A DNA stretch of 64,000 nt from Thiohalophilus sp046483665 (GTDB lineage: Bacteria > Pseudomonadota > Gammaproteobacteria > UBA6429 > Thiohalophilaceae), in assembly GCF_046483665.1 (NCBI RefSeq), contig NZ_JAWOCR010000005.1, positions 1 through 64,000 on the forward strand, given 5' to 3'. Of the stretch, positions 1 through 8,735 are shown piece by piece. The notes beneath the pieces are model-generated. The model saw only the letters and a list, made by a program, of their open reading frames with translations. It was not told the DNA's origin and ran no database searches. Both the position numbers and the translations under genes were made by a program. Within the stretch, counting starts at the first letter, position 1. Each line of letters starts with the position of its first letter.

Positions 1-69
1 ATTTAATGTATCGTAATATTCAGGCGAAACTTGACTCAACATTCGAATATATCAAAATCACGCTAACTC

Positions 70-666
70 ATGATTATTTATCTGCATGGTTTCAACAGCA
101 GCGGGGCCTCGGCCAAAGGGCAATATCTGCGTGAGAAACTGGATGATATACCGGTACTGACACCAACTTATCATTATGATCCTGCGCGAGCTATCGTCAT
201 GTTGCAACATCTGATCGAGGAATCCTTGCGGCTGGACAGGAATCTGTTGCTGGCCGGCGCTTCTCTGGGTGGGTATTATACCCAGTACCTCGGACAACGT
301 TACGCCCTAAAGCGGGTGTTAATCAATCCGGCATTGATGCCCCTGGAAACGCTGGATAATTATCTGGGAGAAAACGTCAATTACTATACGGGCAAACGTT
401 ATATGCTGACCACCGGCCATCTGGACGCACTGCGGGCGCTGGATATACCCCACCCCTGCATCGCCTCACCGCCCACTTTGTTGCTGCTGGACAAGGGCGA
501 TGAACTGCTCGATTATCGGCTGGCCGCCCAACGCTATGACAACTGTGCCGACATCCGGCTGTTTGAGAGGGGGGATCATGCCTTCCAGCATCTGCCCGAC
601 GTTCTGCCGGCTATTCGGGGAATGCATGCCCGTCCCTGGCCGGACTCGGGAGACGATAGCGAATAG
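70..666 (+). CDS. yqiA: YqiA-type alpha/beta-hydrolase esterase
   Basis: A 198-residue single-domain alpha/beta hydrolase resembling the small YqiA/UPF0227 esterases, which cleave short acyl esters in the cytoplasm. The oxyanion-hole HG lies at residues 6-7 (motif HGFNSS), the nucleophile elbow GASLGG puts the serine at about 65, an acidic DKGDELLDY segment follows near 140, and the catalytic histidine is in ERGDHAFQH near 169. The length fits the family. The ATG has no clear Shine-Dalgarno sequence, but the protein begins with the family's conserved first strand, so an earlier start is not needed. The gene stands alone. The usual YqiA neighbours (parE, cpdA) are not in view, so the precise symbol is an inference from the protein. 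Confidence 0.85.
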   Translation: MIIYLHGFNSSGASAKGQYLREKLDDIPVLTPTYHYDPARAIVMLQHLIEESLRLDRNLLLAGASLGGYYTQYLGQRYALKRVLINPALMPLETLDNYLGENVNYYTGKRYMLTTGHLDALRALDIPHPCIASPPTLLLLDKGDELLDYRLAAQRYDNCADIRLFERGDHAFQHLPDVLPAIRGMHARPWPDSGDDSE

Positions 667-1077
667 GGCTTCGAGATCGCGCCGGGAAAAGGCCGGGAAG
701 GCAAATATAATTTCGACATGCTGAATCGGCGTAATCTGTACTATCCTGAGCATTACCTGCTGTGACAGGAGTTTGTTATCTTACCCCCACCCGGATAACC
801 GCCACCAAAGCGTAATTTCCGCTGGCCGAACAGATATCGGAAACTCATCTCTCATCGGCGAGTGTCCGGTTACCTCATTGAACCCGATTCACTCGACATC
901 ACCAGTATTGTCGAAGTCACTATGAAGATTTTTTTGAGTTGGCTTAAAGCTTGAGTTAGCGTTGAGCAAAATATTCCGGCGTACCCCCTGCAAAAGACGC
1001 GTTCCACAGCAAACTATCGGATTCCGGTTTTGCCAGAATGTTCTGTCAAGATTTTCACATTCTACCCTGCGCTTCCT
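667..1077. other. intergenic, no gene seen (411 bp)
   Basis: This is the gap between two convergent genes. Open frames here are short, lack ribosome binding sites and read as antisense of the CDGSH gene or as noise. I see no convincing terminator hairpin, RNA gene or repeat. Confidence 0.5.
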
Positions 1078-1494
1078 TCAGTCGCAAAAGCCGGACTGTT
1101 TGTGGCTGGCGTCGCAGAATGGTTTATTCTGTGACTGGCCACAACGGCACAGTGCAGCCCGCATGCGGGTCGTACGGGATGTCCCATCCAGGCTGCGAAT
1201 AGCCAACGGCCCCCGCACTATCAGCATTGCGCCGCTTCTGAAGGTCAACTGCAATGGGACGTGGTCAGCCGCCAGCGCTTCATGGCGTTCATCGTCAAAC
1301 CGCGCGGCGTCAGTAAACCCACAACGCTTGTGCGCACCGTCGCAAAAAGGCTGATCCTGCGACTGGCCGCAACGGCACAGCCAGACCTTATCGTCACACT
1401 GTAGAAGATTTCCTTTGTCGTCCTCGAGCGTCATCTGACCTTCAAACTGCAAGGGTCCGTCAGGTCGAATAATCAGGGTATGGGGTTTACTCAA
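1078..1494 (-). CDS. tandem CDGSH iron-sulfur domain protein
   Basis: A 138-residue protein with two CDGSH-type [2Fe-2S] sites. The first uses C40, C42, C51 and H55 (CRCGQSQDQPFCDGAH). The second uses C116, C118, C127 and H131 (CRCGQSQNKPFCDASH), with the usual Gly after CD replaced by Ala. All eight ligands are present, so both clusters should form. Such proteins are small redox or cluster-carrying proteins of unsettled role. The start is a TTG at 1494, chosen because a strong AGGAGG lies four bases upstream. The longer open frame has no homologous-looking sequence before it. The gene is divergent from the phosphatase gene that starts about 100 bp away. Confidence 0.85.
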   Translation of the reverse strand: MSKPHTLIIRPDGPLQFEGQMTLEDDKGNLLQCDDKVWLCRCGQSQDQPFCDGAHKRCGFTDAARFDDERHEALAADHVPLQLTFRSGAMLIVRGPLAIRSLDGTSRTTRMRAALCRCGQSQNKPFCDASHKQSGFCD

Positions 1495-1590
1495 GAGACC
1501 TCCTCGTTGACTTCCCGGTTTCCGCTCGCTGCCGCGAGCCGGAACGGCTATATTATTATATGCGCTAATATCGTTGCCACGGTAAATCCC

Positions 1591-2121
1591 ATGCCTCTGT
1601 ACGCCATGCGCCATGGTCGCACTAATTTCAATGATCTCGGTCTGTGTAATGATGACCCGGGCCGCGATGTGCATCTGACCGATACCGGAGTCGCCCAGAT
1701 CGAGGCTGCCGCCGAGAAACTGCGTGACATGCCTCTGCAGCATATCATTACCTCGGAGCTGCCCCGCACCCGTCAGAGCGCTGAAATCATCAACCGTCTA
1801 CATCAGATCCCGATCAGCGCCCACCCCGATCTCAACGATATTCGCTCGGGCTTTGACGGCCATCCGGTAGTCGACTATTTTGCCGCCATCAGCAGCGATC
1901 CGTTGAATACCCGGCCACCCGGCGGGGAGTCGCTTGTCGATCACAAACAACGCATCGGCCGGTTTCTTGACTGGCTGCGAGAACAACCCGAAAAAATCAT
2001 TCTGCTGGTGGTGCATGAGGAGACCCTTCGCGCTCTCAGTGCCTTGCTGGACAAGCTGGATGATCGGACAATGCTCCAGCTGCATTTTGACAACGGTCAG
2101 ATCGTGGAGTTTGACTGGTGA
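1591..2121 (+). CDS. histidine phosphatase (phosphoglycerate mutase/CobC-like)
   Basis: A 176-residue branch-1 histidine phosphatase. The RHG signature at residues 7-9 supplies the phosphorylated histidine, SELPRTRQSA holds the conserved arginine, and the second histidine is H142 in VVHEET, where many relatives have HG. The acid residue that is usually Glu falls in LNDIRSGFDG, so it may be Asp here. The start was placed at the ATG giving MPLYAMRHGRT, the usual distance to the RHG motif. The stop overlaps the GTG start of the next gene (GTGA), so the two are translationally coupled. The partner resembles a CbiM-type cobalt-transport membrane protein, so an alpha-ribazole phosphatase-like role is possible but unproven. 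Confidence 0.75.
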   Translation: MPLYAMRHGRTNFNDLGLCNDDPGRDVHLTDTGVAQIEAAAEKLRDMPLQHIITSELPRTRQSAEIINRLHQIPISAHPDLNDIRSGFDGHPVVDYFAAISSDPLNTRPPGGESLVDHKQRIGRFLDWLREQPEKIILLVVHEETLRALSALLDKLDDRTMLQLHFDNGQIVEFDW

Positions 2122-2786
2122 ATTACCCCGCCGACATGGTAGCGCAAAGCTGGTTATGGCCCGCCGGGATCCTCTATGCCCTGATCCTGCTGGTCGCCAT
2201 TCGCCAGGTCCGCTGGCGGGAATATCTGGAGCAGCCACACAAAGCCCATGTTTTTCTTGGCAGCAGCGTGGCCCTCATCCTGATGTGGCAGATTACCACC
2301 ACCCGACTGCCAGGCCTGGAGTATCATTTTCTTGGCGCTAGCCTGATGACCCTGATGTTCGGCTGGCAACGGGCCCTGATCGTGATCAGCCTGGTATTGT
2401 TGGGGCTCATTTATAATGGCAGCAGCGACTGGCAAACCTATCCGCTCAATGTACTGGTGATGGGCCTGACCCCGATTTTGATCAGCACCGCTATTTTACG
2501 TCTGGCCGAATCCAGGCTGCCCCACCATGTCTTCATCTATATTTTCATCAACGGCTTTTTCGGAGCGGCTCTGGCCATGGCCGGCGCCGCCAGCCTGGCC
2601 GCCGCACTGCTACTGATCGCCGGCGCCTACAGCCCCGATCGGCTGGCCTATGATTACTTCCCCTATCTGCCATTGATGATGTTTCCCGAGGCCTTTATCA
2701 CCGGCATGTTCACCAGCATTCTGGTGGCCATGCGCCCGGAATGGATTGAGACTTTCGACGACGCACGCTATATCCAGGGCAAATAG
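2118..2786 (+). CDS. CbiM-like energy-coupling-factor membrane protein
   Basis: A 222-residue polytopic membrane protein with about six or seven hydrophobic segments (near residues 15-28, 45-60, 70-105, 112-130, 135-170 and 185-207). It resembles the predicted energy-coupling-factor ABC permease family related to CbiM, which binds Co2+ or Ni2+. The sequence lacks the N-terminal Met-His metal motif typical of true CbiM, so the substrate is unknown. It starts at a GTG that overlaps the phosphatase stop, an arrangement that favours co-translation. No ATPase or CbiQ-like partner is adjacent. Confidence 0.65.
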   Translation: MNYPADMVAQSWLWPAGILYALILLVAIRQVRWREYLEQPHKAHVFLGSSVALILMWQITTTRLPGLEYHFLGASLMTLMFGWQRALIVISLVLLGLIYNGSSDWQTYPLNVLVMGLTPILISTAILRLAESRLPHHVFIYIFINGFFGAALAMAGAASLAAALLLIAGAYSPDRLAYDYFPYLPLMMFPEAFITGMFTSILVAMRPEWIETFDDARYIQGK

Positions 2787-2978
2787 TCAACGGGACGCAG
2801 CCGCTCCCGCCGCGGACAGTCATGCCCACTCCCACAGTCATCCCCGACAATTTGTCAGGCTTTCCCTGTAGTTATTTTCCCTCTCAGATTTGAATGAATT
2901 ACAGTCTGATCTGACAAATAGCGGAGCTCGCTCTGCCTGTCCGCAATCGCGACTGTGGAACAGAAAAGAGGAGGACAA

Positions 2979-3158
2979 ATGGGATTTATCAGGACTCCGG
3001 GGAGGGCACACCGCGGTCCGGCCAGCCTGATCGAATCATCATTGATCGCTATTGTCATATTATGGGTCAAAGTGGAGATGCACTGGCGGCTGGCTAATCC
3101 GCTGGTGGCGGAAAACCTCATACCGCAGTATCAGGATAACGAAGATGCAACCTGGTGA
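2979..3158 (+). CDS. possible small membrane peptide, weakly supported
   Basis: A 59-codon frame whose ATG is preceded by a very strong GAGGAGG about four bases upstream, in an otherwise gene-free gap. The predicted peptide has one hydrophobic stretch (about residues 17-31) between polar ends. There is no recognisable family and the codon use is unremarkable, so the ribosome binding site is the only real support. Confidence 0.2.
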   Translation: MGFIRTPGRAHRGPASLIESSLIAIVILWVKVEMHWRLANPLVAENLIPQYQDNEDATW

Positions 3159-3427
3159 AGCTGATAGCCACATTACAAAGCCACAACCGGATTACAATGG
3201 TCCGCGTCGCATTGAGAAAGACGGGCTGATTCAGCGCGCTGCCGACGCTTTTATTTCAACAGCCCGCAATAATCCTTTCAGGCACACGAATGCATCATCT
3301 TTTAGCCGTACGAGACCTTCCGTGAAGCAGAACAGGCACTGAAACGCTATCCGCGTCGCAGCGACATCGTCCACTGCAAACTGGAGTCCCGGCCGTCGCC
3401 TTGAATCTTTTTAACAACCAAGAAAAC
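3159..3427. other. intergenic, no gene seen
   Basis: This is the rest of the roughly 690-bp gap between the CbiM-like gene and the RutE-like gene. Frames through it have no start context or recognisable protein. It could be decayed coding sequence, but nothing identifies the parent gene. Confidence 0.35.
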
Positions 3428-3456
3428 GGCCACCCTCGTAGTGGCCATTTTTAATT
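3428..3456 (-). terminator. intrinsic terminator, possibly bidirectional
   Basis: A GGCCAC/GTGGCC stem with a 7-nt loop sits about 20 bp beyond the stop of the minus-strand nitroreductase gene. Read on the minus strand it is followed by GTTTTCTT. Read on the plus strand it is followed by ATTTTTAATT, so it could stop transcription both ways. Confidence 0.75.
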
Positions 3457-3476
3457 ATGCCGAATTAAACCGTGCC

Positions 3477-4067
3477 TTATTCGATACGACAGGCCTCTTC
3501 AAAATCAAGCCGCGGGCCGCGAGGGTAGAGTTTCGATTCGTCGCCATAGCCGATGGCACAGATAAAGACCGATTTGACCTTGCCATCGGGAAAGAACGCC
3601 TCGTCCATCCGGGCATTATCGAAACCGGACATCGGCCCGCAATCGAGTCCCAGGCTACGGGCGGCCAACATCAGATAAGCACCCTGTAGCGAGGCATCAC
3701 GATGCGCACTGTCCTGTATCTTTTCAGGTTTGCCTTCGAACCAGGATTTGGCATCGGTATGCGGAAATAGCTTGGGCAGTTTCTCGTAAAACTCCAGATC
3801 CATACCGATAATAGCCACTACCGGTGCGGTCATCGATTTTTCTACATTACCTTCGGCCAGCGCGGGTTTCATCCGGGCTTTCGCATCGTCGGATTTGACG
3901 AACACAAACCGGCCGGGACAGGAATTGGCGCCGGTCGGTCCCCATTTCATCAGATCGTATAACTGCTGTAACAGCTGATCACTGACCGGCCGATCCTGCC
4001 AGCCATTGTGGCTACGGGCCTTGCGAAACAGCGTGTCAAGCGCTTCAGCATTCAGGGCTTCTGCCAT
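3477..4067 (-). CDS. RutE/HadB-type nitroreductase family protein
   Basis: A 196-residue flavin-dependent nitroreductase fold of the RutE (malonic semialdehyde reductase) subfamily, the same length as E. coli RutE. Visible family segments are the N-terminal ARSHNGWQDRPV, the FMN-binding MKWGPTGANSCPGRFVFV, and the C-terminal AIGYGDESKLYPRGPRLDF. An upstream in-frame ATG at 4079 exists, but GGAG sits correctly for the ATG at 4067, which also gives the family-typical start MAEALNAEALD. The other rut genes are absent, so pyrimidine catabolism is not implied. A general role as an NAD(P)H-dependent reductase of small aldehydes or nitro compounds is safer. Confidence 0.8.
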   Translation of the reverse strand: MAEALNAEALDTLFRKARSHNGWQDRPVSDQLLQQLYDLMKWGPTGANSCPGRFVFVKSDDAKARMKPALAEGNVEKSMTAPVVAIIGMDLEFYEKLPKLFPHTDAKSWFEGKPEKIQDSAHRDASLQGAYLMLAARSLGLDCGPMSGFDNARMDEAFFPDGKVKSVFICAIGYGDESKLYPRGPRLDFEEACRIE

Positions 4068-4164
4068 TACCTTCTCCATTGTTTAACAGTTTGGCAGCTA
4101 TTATGAATGCAACCGCCCCACTGTGACAAATGGAGGGTTACTCATTCAACAGATTTTTAACCTG

Positions 4165-4509
4165 TCAGCCGGGTACACGATGGCTGACTAACAGGGCTTC
4201 AGGAACATGGAACTTGATCACAGCAGGCAATTCCATGCAAATCCCTGGCACCGGTTTAACCGACACCCACAGCACGTTGGTTTTCATGTTCAAATCGGCA
4301 AATACAACCGTACGTCGATAGAGCTGCAACACATGATCGATACGGCTGATGATCTCCTGACGTATATTGATCGCGCGTTTTCGCAAACCTGGGATGATCA
4401 TCATAAAGTCACTGAGATATTGGCCGTTTTCATCCCGGATCGGCACCCGGGTGTACAACGGCTCGGCCGGTTCCAGGCAAGGCCCGCACATCAACTCGGT
4501 TGAATTCAT
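4165..4509 (-). CDS. conserved-looking hypothetical protein with CxxC
   Basis: A 114-residue soluble protein that I do not recognise. It opens with a CGPC motif near residue 8, followed by a mixed alpha/beta-looking sequence with a basic helix (LRKRAINIRQEIISRIDHVL) and a hydrophobic VLWVSVKPVPGICMELPAVIKF end. The start is the ATG at 4509, preceded by AAGGGG. A GTG one codon upstream is possible. It stands alone between the nitroreductase and HNH genes, both on the same strand, with about 100 bp to the former. The CGPC pair could bind a metal or be redox-active, but only one such motif is present. Confidence 0.55.
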   Translation of the reverse strand: MNSTELMCGPCLEPAEPLYTRVPIRDENGQYLSDFMMIIPGLRKRAINIRQEIISRIDHVLQLYRRTVVFADLNMKTNVLWVSVKPVPGICMELPAVIKFHVPEALLVSHRVPG

Positions 4510-4868
4510 CACTCATCCCCTTCGTGGACCGCCACGCTCGACCGCTTATCATTTCTTCCCCGCATATCCTGCGGGTATCCCGGCGCGATTGCCTCTTACC
4601 TGGCTGTAACGACATATCCTGATTTAGTTTTAGCAGGTGAGGGCCAAAATGCCAGCACCATATCCCCAGCTCAAACACGACTTTTAAACCATTTGTAAGG
4701 TGATGCCGGGTAGATGGTAACAATCGAAACACTGAAAACAGCGAACAACACCGAAAAGACAGGAGAAAGGCTCAATTTGAGTGGCTTCGGCCAAATTCAG
4801 TATGTTCAGTGGTACTGCTGGCCATCGCAGTGTTCATGGCAATGATATCTTCTGCTGCGTAACTGGAG
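4510..4868. other. intergenic, no gene seen (359 bp)
   Basis: The gap between the HNH gene and the 114-residue hypothetical, both minus strand. Only short shadow frames occur. The promoter for the hypothetical gene must lie here, but I cannot point to a convincing -35/-10 pair. Confidence 0.4.
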
Positions 4869-5180
4869 CTAACGGGATGAGCGGGGTTTGAAGCCGGCCG
4901 GTTTATCGGCCAGCCAGTCGACGAACTGTTTGATTTCGGGATGGGTGAGCAACCTGTCGCGGCTGTTGTATTCCAGGGCCAGCTGTTTTTCATCCAGCAC
5001 CCGGTGAATATGATGGTGGCAGGGCCGACACAACCATAACACCCGTCCGTGCATTTCATCGCGGCTAAACAACTTTTTCACCCGTTTATTGCGATGGCGA
5101 GTACGGGGGATCAGATGATGTTTGGTCAACGCAGTCTCCCGCCGCCCACACAACTCGCAGACCGATTCTGACTGAGCCAT
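4869..5180 (-). CDS. small HNH endonuclease-like protein
   Basis: A 103-residue HNH-fold protein. C8/C11 (CELCGR) and C51/C54 (CRPC) form the structural zinc site. KHHLIPRTRH (H21-H22) and CHHHIHR supply the catalytic and metal-binding histidines. Small stand-alone HNH proteins of this kind are common chromosomal genes, not necessarily linked to mobile DNA. The ATG lies one base after the sixA stop with AGGTGAG as ribosome binding site, so it is co-transcribed and probably translationally coupled with sixA. Confidence 0.8.
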   Translation of the reverse strand: MAQSESVCELCGRRETALTKHHLIPRTRHRNKRVKKLFSRDEMHGRVLWLCRPCHHHIHRVLDEKQLALEYNSRDRLLTHPEIKQFVDWLADKPAGFKPRSSR

Positions 5181-5181
5181 C

Positions 5182-5694
5182 TCACCTCAATTCATCGGCC
5201 CGGGTCAGATCGATCAATTTGCCGCCATCCTCACTGAGGGCGCCGCCACCTTCAATCTCAATCCGGGCCAGGTTGGCCGTAGTCATCAGTTTGTCTTTGT
5301 CCGTGCGGGGCAGCGGTTCACCGCATAACCAGATCAGCAGTTGCTCCAGCCCAGGATTGTGCCCGACCAGCATGAGTGGCCCGTGGGGCACTCTCATATT
5401 TCCAATAATGCGCAGCAGTTCATCCCGGGACGCCAGATACAGCCCCGGATCATAATGAATGTGATTAAAATCGAACTCCAGCCGCTCACAAGCCAGCTCG
5501 GTCGTCTGTCTCGCCCGTACGGCCGGGGAACTGACGATCAGGCCGGGCCGAAGACCCTGTTCGTACATCCATTCGCCCAGCCGATCCGCCTGATTCCGAC
5601 CCGCGTGACTCAGGGGACGATCAGCATCCTCCATCATACTATCACCTGCCTCGGCCCTGGCATGGCGCAACAACCAGAGTTGTCTATCTGTCAT
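5182..5694 (-). CDS. sixA: phosphohistidine phosphatase SixA
   Basis: A 170-residue member of the SixA branch of histidine phosphatases, which remove phosphate from phosphohistidine on phosphotransfer proteins. RHA at residues 10-12 carries the catalytic histidine, SSPAVRARQTTE the phosphate-binding arginine, and LVGHNPGLEQL the second histidine near residue 96. The start was set at the ATG giving MTDRQLWLLRHARAE because AGGAGA lies about seven bases upstream; earlier in-frame codons have no such site. It lies between the EamA transporter gene (34 bp upstream) and the HNH gene (1 bp downstream), forming a three-gene minus-strand operon. Confidence 0.88.
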   Translation of the reverse strand: MTDRQLWLLRHARAEAGDSMMEDADRPLSHAGRNQADRLGEWMYEQGLRPGLIVSSPAVRARQTTELACERLEFDFNHIHYDPGLYLASRDELLRIIGNMRVPHGPLMLVGHNPGLEQLLIWLCGEPLPRTDKDKLMTTANLARIEIEGGGALSEDGGKLIDLTRADELR

Positions 5695-5728
5695 AACGTT
5701 TCTCCTGCGAATTATCCGACAGCCCGAC

Positions 5729-6628
5729 CTACAGGGGCTCGTTATCAAAACGAGCTCTGTTGAGGCTCACATTCTGGCGCTCCTGCAAGACCAGCATGCC
5801 GGCCCCGGCGATGATCAACGCCCCGATCACAAACAGGTAATCGACCATTTCATCCCAGAACAGGTAGCCGAACAGCGCCGCGAACACCACTGAGGTATAG
5901 GTAAAAGCGCCCACTTGTGACGGCCGGGCGACACTGTAACCCCGGGTCAGCAGCAGCTGCCCCAATGTGCCCACTATGCCAATCAACAGCAGTAATAACC
6001 AGCTGTCGGTGTCCGGCGTTTGCCAGCTCCAGCTCAACGGCACGCCCGAAACCAGGGTGGCAACCAGAGCAAAGTAAAAGACGATACGGGTGGTGGGTTC
6101 ACTGCGCCCCAGACGCCGCACGGTCACCTTGGCCACTGACGCCAGAGCGCCGCCCAGTAGGCCGACCAATGCCACCGCCTGGAACCCGCTCTGCGGTTTC
6201 AGGACCAGAATGACACCGATAAAGCCAATCATCACAGCCAGCAAGGCGCGGCGGGTAATTCCCTCGCCCAGCCAGACAAGCGCCACCAGCGGGATAAACA
6301 ACGGCGAGGTCATTTTCAGCAGCATACCGCTGGCCAGAGGCATATTGGCCAGGGCATAGTAAAAACAATACATGGCGGCCACGCCAAATCCCGCTCGCAT
6401 GACATGCAAATACCAGATGCGAGTTTGTAAATGACGCCAGCCGTAACGCCACAGTAACGGAAGCAGCACCAGCGCACCGACCAGGTTGCGCATGAAGACG
6501 ATCATCTCGTTAGGCATATCGGTCGAGACCGCCTTGACTGCCGCTCCCATTGAGGCGAACATGATTTCAGACAGAATAATAAACAAACTGCCCAGCATCA
6601 GGCTTTGACGATACAACATACTATTCAT
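5729..6628 (-). CDS. EamA/DMT-family transporter
   Basis: A roughly 299-residue protein with about ten hydrophobic segments arranged as two EamA repeats, typical of drug/metabolite transporters in the inner membrane. The first repeat contains SEIMFASMGAAVKAVS, and the second starts near AVALVGLLGGALASVAKV. The substrate cannot be predicted. I start at the ATG encoding MNSMLYRQSLML because it places the first membrane helix near the N-terminus; a longer frame reaches 6679. The ribosome binding site is weak. It is the first gene of the operon with sixA and the HNH gene, and its promoter region is shared with the divergent patatin gene. Confidence 0.8.
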   Translation of the reverse strand: MNSMLYRQSLMLGSLFIILSEIMFASMGAAVKAVSTDMPNEMIVFMRNLVGALVLLPLLWRYGWRHLQTRIWYLHVMRAGFGVAAMYCFYYALANMPLASGMLLKMTSPLFIPLVALVWLGEGITRRALLAVMIGFIGVILVLKPQSGFQAVALVGLLGGALASVAKVTVRRLGRSEPTTRIVFYFALVATLVSGVPLSWSWQTPDTDSWLLLLLIGIVGTLGQLLLTRGYSVARPSQVGAFTYTSVVFAALFGYLFWDEMVDYLFVIGALIIAGAGMLVLQERQNVSLNRARFDNEPL

Positions 6629-6776
6629 AACCCGCCAGTGTGAAGACCGCTCCCGGAATAATAGTTGAGAAAATAACAAACGAGACGGTTGGCTGCATGC
6701 GAATCTCTGACTATTCTATCAAGCGTGAGCAGGAGAACCCGATTGTCTAACAGCAATAACTCGACAGGCAGCCATC

Positions 6777-7964
6777 ATGCAGTCCGATAAACCGAAAATC
6801 GGTTTGATTATGACCGGCGGCGGCGCCCGTGCCGCCTACCAGGTCGGGGTACTGAAGGCTGTCGCCGATATTCTGCCCCGCCACGCCAGCAGTCCGTTCC
6901 AGATTCTTTGCGGCACCTCGGCCGGCGCCATCAATGCCTGCGCACTGGCTACCCATGCCTACAACTTTCGCAAGTCGGTGCAGCGTATTGCCATCATCTG
7001 GTCCAACTTTCATGCCGAGCAAGTCTTTCGCACCGACACTCTGGGCATCTTGCGCACCGGTTTCAACTGGTTCATGGCGATAATGTCGCTGGGAATGAGT
7101 CACCATAGTCGTGCTCTCTCCCTGCTGGATCGTACGCCCCTGCAACACCTTCTGAAACAATACATACGCACGGAAGATATTCAGCACTCTATCGACAAAG
7201 GATACCTGCACGCACTGAGTGTCACCGCGTCCGGCTATACCTCACACCAGTCGGTCTCCTTCTTCCATGGTCAACCCGAACTCGAATTCTGGAACCGCTT
7301 CCGCCGTATCGGCGTACGCACCGAGATTAACGTAGACCACCTGATGGCCTCCTCGGCTATCCCGTTTGTGTTCCCGCCACAGAAAATCAACCGGGAATAC
7401 TTCGGTGATGGTTCCATGCGCCAGATGGCGCCGATCAGTCCGGCCCTGCACCTGGGGGCTGACAAAGTTATGATTATCGGCAACCATATGGAGAATCAGG
7501 AACCGCAACGTACCCGTGAGAGCCGCGCACCTACTATCGGCCAGATCGCCGGTCATGTCCTGGACAGTATCTTTCTGGATTCACTGGATGCCGATATCGA
7601 ACGGCTGGAACGAATTAACGACACGGTGGACTTGATCCCGCAAAAACAACGCGTCAAGCACGGTTTTCCTCTGCGCCATATCGACACCCTGGTAATCTCT
7701 CCCAGCCAGGATATCGGCGATCTGGCCGAGGAATATATCGATCAACTTCCGCGCAGCATGCGCCTGCTGCTGCGCGGGATCGGCGCCTATCGCTCGGACG
7801 GTTCGGATCTGGTCAGCTACCTTCTGTTCGAACGCGCCTATACCCGCAGACTGATCGACCTCGGTTATCAGGATACCATGAACAAAAAGCACGAGCTGTT
7901 TCAGTTTCTGGATGCAGATCGGATGATTCAGGAGATGGCATCAAAAACGAGCAGAAACAAGTAA
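6777..7964 (+). CDS. patatin-like phospholipase
   Basis: A 395-residue cytosolic patatin-type lipid acyl hydrolase. The oxyanion loop is GGGARAA at 14-20, the nucleophile serine is S48 in GTSAG, and the dyad aspartate is in FGDGSMRQM near residue 206, where DGS replaces the commoner DGG. The C-terminal part (PRSMRLLLRGIGAY onward) is an extension shared by a group of proteobacterial patatins of about 390 residues. No signal peptide is seen. ATG is preceded by ACAGGC. The gene is divergent from the EamA transporter gene with about 150 bp between them. The likely role is phospholipid or lysophospholipid turnover; the substrate is not evident. Confidence 0.85.
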   Translation: MQSDKPKIGLIMTGGGARAAYQVGVLKAVADILPRHASSPFQILCGTSAGAINACALATHAYNFRKSVQRIAIIWSNFHAEQVFRTDTLGILRTGFNWFMAIMSLGMSHHSRALSLLDRTPLQHLLKQYIRTEDIQHSIDKGYLHALSVTASGYTSHQSVSFFHGQPELEFWNRFRRIGVRTEINVDHLMASSAIPFVFPPQKINREYFGDGSMRQMAPISPALHLGADKVMIIGNHMENQEPQRTRESRAPTIGQIAGHVLDSIFLDSLDADIERLERINDTVDLIPQKQRVKHGFPLRHIDTLVISPSQDIGDLAEEYIDQLPRSMRLLLRGIGAYRSDGSDLVSYLLFERAYTRRLIDLGYQDTMNKKHELFQFLDADRMIQEMASKTSRNK

Positions 7965-8258
7965 TGCCTCTCCAATATCTTGCAGTCCGATATAGCTACT
8001 CCCAATCAAAGTCTGACGAGCTTTCGAACATAGTTTTGCGACGACCGGCCAGCCTGACCCGTCACAACGTTGCAGTAACAACTTCACCTCGAAAGATTTT
8101 ACCGGCTCATACCTATCGCATCACCGTCGTGCCTTCAACCTATGGCATAGTGTTGTCTTTCCAGGGACATAGAGCCTGCATAACGAAGCTTATCGAGGAT
8201 ACCCCCCGGAGCTTCGCCACAGTGAAAATCAGTCACTGAGGCTTGCCCGACAGGGAGG

Positions 8259-8735
8259 TTATAGCAAGCTGTCAGCCAGCAAGTCTTCGGTTTCCTGACT
8301 GGCTATTTTCATGACTTCCGCAATCTCGCCCCCAAAGACACTCGCCACTAATCCACTGTTCATCCTGGAAATGATTACATCCCCGTTTGGCATTTCATAT
8401 ACAGCAATACGGCAGGGCATTAATGAAGTCACGACGCGATTGTCCGGGTTCGACAGAATCTTCCCGGCATGCCCGGGTTGACAAAGCTCGAGTACAGCCG
8501 CGGGCAAAACATTGTAACCCGCACCGGCAACAGCTTCATGCAGATGATGGACAGTTGGTATTTTCCAGTTATTTTCTTTAGCGCTGCGCTGAATCTCTTC
8601 TACAGTCTTCTCAAAACCGTACTGACTTTTGTCTTCTATAATCATCATGCCGGGCAGCAACTGATAAGCGGCAATAGCAAGTGCTATCGCCCCAACAATG
8701 GCACCAATAATAAAAGCATAAATTTTCTTTGTCAT
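8259..8735 (-). CDS. DUF302 protein with N-terminal membrane anchor
   Basis: A 158-residue protein with one N-terminal hydrophobic helix (about residues 7-30), then a DUF302 domain. The helix could be an uncleaved signal or anchor, with the domain periplasmic. Family hallmarks are the amphipathic FEKTVEEIQRSAKENNW, ELCQPGHAGKIL and MPCRIAVYEMPNGDVII. DUF302 proteins are often found with sulfur or metal redox genes, but the molecular function is unknown. The ATG follows AAAGGCGA at normal spacing. The upstream 190 bp is strikingly AT-rich. The neighbouring persulfide-dioxygenase gene is in the same direction about 195 bp upstream. Confidence 0.8.
   Translation of the reverse strand: MTKKIYAFIIGAIVGAIALAIAAYQLLPGMMIIEDKSQYGFEKTVEEIQRSAKENNWKIPTVHHLHEAVAGAGYNVLPAAVLELCQPGHAGKILSNPDNRVVTSLMPCRIAVYEMPNGDVIISRMNSGLVASVFGGEIAEVMKIASQETEDLLADSLL

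Noticed and set aside
962..1354. Plus-strand frame of 130 codons
   Set aside because: It is antisense to the tandem CDGSH gene, whose cysteine motifs make the minus strand the real one.
3052..3342. 96-codon plus-strand frame
   Set aside because: No ribosome binding site, no recognisable family and unremarkable composition.
7964..8239. 91-codon frame overlapping the patatin stop (TAATG)
   Set aside because: The overlap could suggest coupling, but the peptide has no folded-protein character or family resemblance and no independent ribosome binding site.
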